This document shows positions 63,146 through 64,000 of a stretch of DNA of 64,000 nt, piece by piece (within the stretch, counting starts at the first letter, position 1; each line of letters starts with the position of its first letter). The notes under the pieces are model-generated. The model did not search any database and was not told where the DNA came from. It worked only from the letters and a program-made list of their open reading frames with translations. Both the position numbers and the translations under genes were made by a program. This DNA comes from Dethiosulfatibacter aminovorans DSM 17477 (GTDB lineage: Bacteria > Bacillota > Clostridia > Tissierellales > Dethiosulfatibacteraceae). The stretch covers positions 1-64,000 of the forward strand of contig NZ_FQZL01000005.1 of NCBI RefSeq assembly GCF_900142005.1, given 5' to 3'.

Positions 63146-64000
63146 ATGAATCAAACTGACCATTCATCAAAGAAGAACAGCTACAAACAGCTCGTTGCTG
63201 TGTCTGTGGGACACTTCACAAACGATTTTTTTGCCGGGCTGATAGCACCCATATCATTATATTTTGCACTGAAGCTTGACCTTAACCTTACACAGCAAGG
63301 GATACTGTCCATTGTCATGCTGGTATTCGCATCATTCTTTCAGCCTTTTTTCGGCCTTCTGTCGGACAAGAAGGGGAAGCCTGGACATCTTATAATATCT
63401 ATAATCTGGATATCCGTCTGGATAAGTGTTTCAGGTATCGTTAACAATTTCTATCTCCTTGTCGTCGTGCTGGCCCTGGGGTCGTCGGCTTCGGCGCTTT
63501 TTCACACTCTCGGTTCGACTACTGCCGTATCGCTGGGAGGGACTTCGAAGGGGACATCGCTGTCGGTATTCATGACTGTTGGAGGCTTTTCCGCCACAGT
63601 ATCATCAATAGTGGGGCTTTGGATAGCAACCACCTACGGCATTGAAAAGATAGCATTTCTAATGATACCGGGATGTGCAGCAGCTGCGTGCATGTATTTT
63701 CTGGGAATTCAAAATGTAAAGATAGATACAGAAGAGAATCAAAAAAACGGCAAGCTTGCTGCAAAAGAGCATAAGAAGGAAAAACTTAACATGTCCGGAA
63801 GAGACATGGCTTGGCTTGTTGTACTTATATATGTAAGCTTGATAAAGGTGTTGAGCGGACGTTTCATAGTTACATATGGAATTCAGATCCTGACAATAAA
63901 GAATTTTGCCTATGGTGCGGTTCTTCTGACCATCCACCTGTTTGGAAGACCTGTGGGAACCATGGTCGGAGGAATGCTCATTGACAAGATCGGCGACAAG
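63146..64000 (+). CDS. MFS transporter, fosmidomycin-resistance (Fsr)-like (3' partial)
   Basis: 285 residues are visible and the frame is still open at the window end. ATG at 63146 (MNQTDHSSKKNSYKQ) follows GAGGTA; an in-frame ATG 18 bases earlier is less well placed. The sequence VSVGHFTNDFFAGLIAPISL is typical of the Fsr subgroup of the major facilitator superfamily, with the loop motif GLLSDKKGKPGH between helices 2 and 3 and a cytoplasmic basic stretch after helix 6 (KLAAKEHKKEKL). Members are proton-coupled drug or metabolite exporters. Downstream context is outside the window. Confidence 0.85.
   Translation, partial: MNQTDHSSKKNSYKQLVAVSVGHFTNDFFAGLIAPISLYFALKLDLNLTQQGILSIVMLVFASFFQPFFGLLSDKKGKPGHLIISIIWISVWISVSGIVNNFYLLVVVLALGSSASALFHTLGSTTAVSLGGTSKGTSLSVFMTVGGFSATVSSIVGLWIATTYGIEKIAFLMIPGCAAAACMYFLGIQNVKIDTEENQKNGKLAAKEHKKEKLNMSGRDMAWLVVLIYVSLIKVLSGRFIVTYGIQILTIKNFAYGAVLLTIHLFGRPVGTMVGGMLIDKIGDK

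Overview
The window looks like chromosome of an anaerobic, amino-acid-fermenting Gram-positive bacterium (Clostridia/Tissierellia type; genera such as Dethiosulfatibacter, Acidaminobacter or Peptoclostridium are plausible, but I cannot fix the genus). The evidence is the glycine reductase complex C genes grdC/grdD at the left edge, a 3-aminobutyryl-CoA ammonia-lyase of lysine fermentation, many peptidases and peptide transporters, AGG/AGA-dominated arginine codons, strong AGGAGG ribosome binding sites and short hairpin terminators. No rRNA, tRNA, CRISPR array, prophage or insertion sequence was seen.

Layout. 1-8 kb: grdC (cut by the window edge) and grdD, a CPBP protease, an acetate-type permease, a Cache histidine kinase, a YjiH-type permease and an OmpR-type response regulator. 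8-12.6 kb: MerR regulator, PLP-dependent Cys/Met-metabolism enzyme, sodium:solute symporter with a small membrane protein, and an unknown protein. 12.9-16.5 kb: a four-gene amino-sugar/surface-glycan cluster (NeuD-like acyltransferase, BKACE enzyme, DegT aminotransferase, RmlA). 17-21 kb: kal and the potABCD polyamine importer. 21-31 kb: a DUF4153 membrane protein, then two sigma-54 activators flanking a BCCT transporter and an aromatic-amino-acid-lyase homologue without the MIO triad. I read this as a probable ergothioneine (betaine of thiohistidine) uptake and trimethylamine-eliminating locus, with a clear -24/-12 promoter and three phased copies of an upstream activator site.

31-34 kb holds a zinc-ribbon DUF6320 protein, a condensation/acetyltransferase-like protein and AroM. 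From 34 to 61.6 kb lies a large peptide and amino-acid-derivative catabolic island. One leftward run of ten genes (47310 down to 35879) encodes a DUF1177 protein, a full Dpp/Opp-type ABC importer, two M20 hydrolases and two amidohydrolases, the last of which has lost its metal ligands. A divergent rightward operon (47793 to 53584) encodes an Asp/Glu/hydantoin-racemase-fold protein, DUF917, a second DUF1177 protein, an AroM fusion and an OPT transporter. They share a 482-bp control region full of TGTGCA/TGCACA inverted repeats. Three PucR-type regulators, further M20 peptidases (PepT-like, PepD) and a tandem pair of M29/NicX-like metalloenzymes complete the island.

The right end has an autoregulated PadR gene with twin operators, its partner membrane protein, and the start of an MFS exporter cut by the window edge. 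All functions are read from sequence motifs and context; no database search was run.
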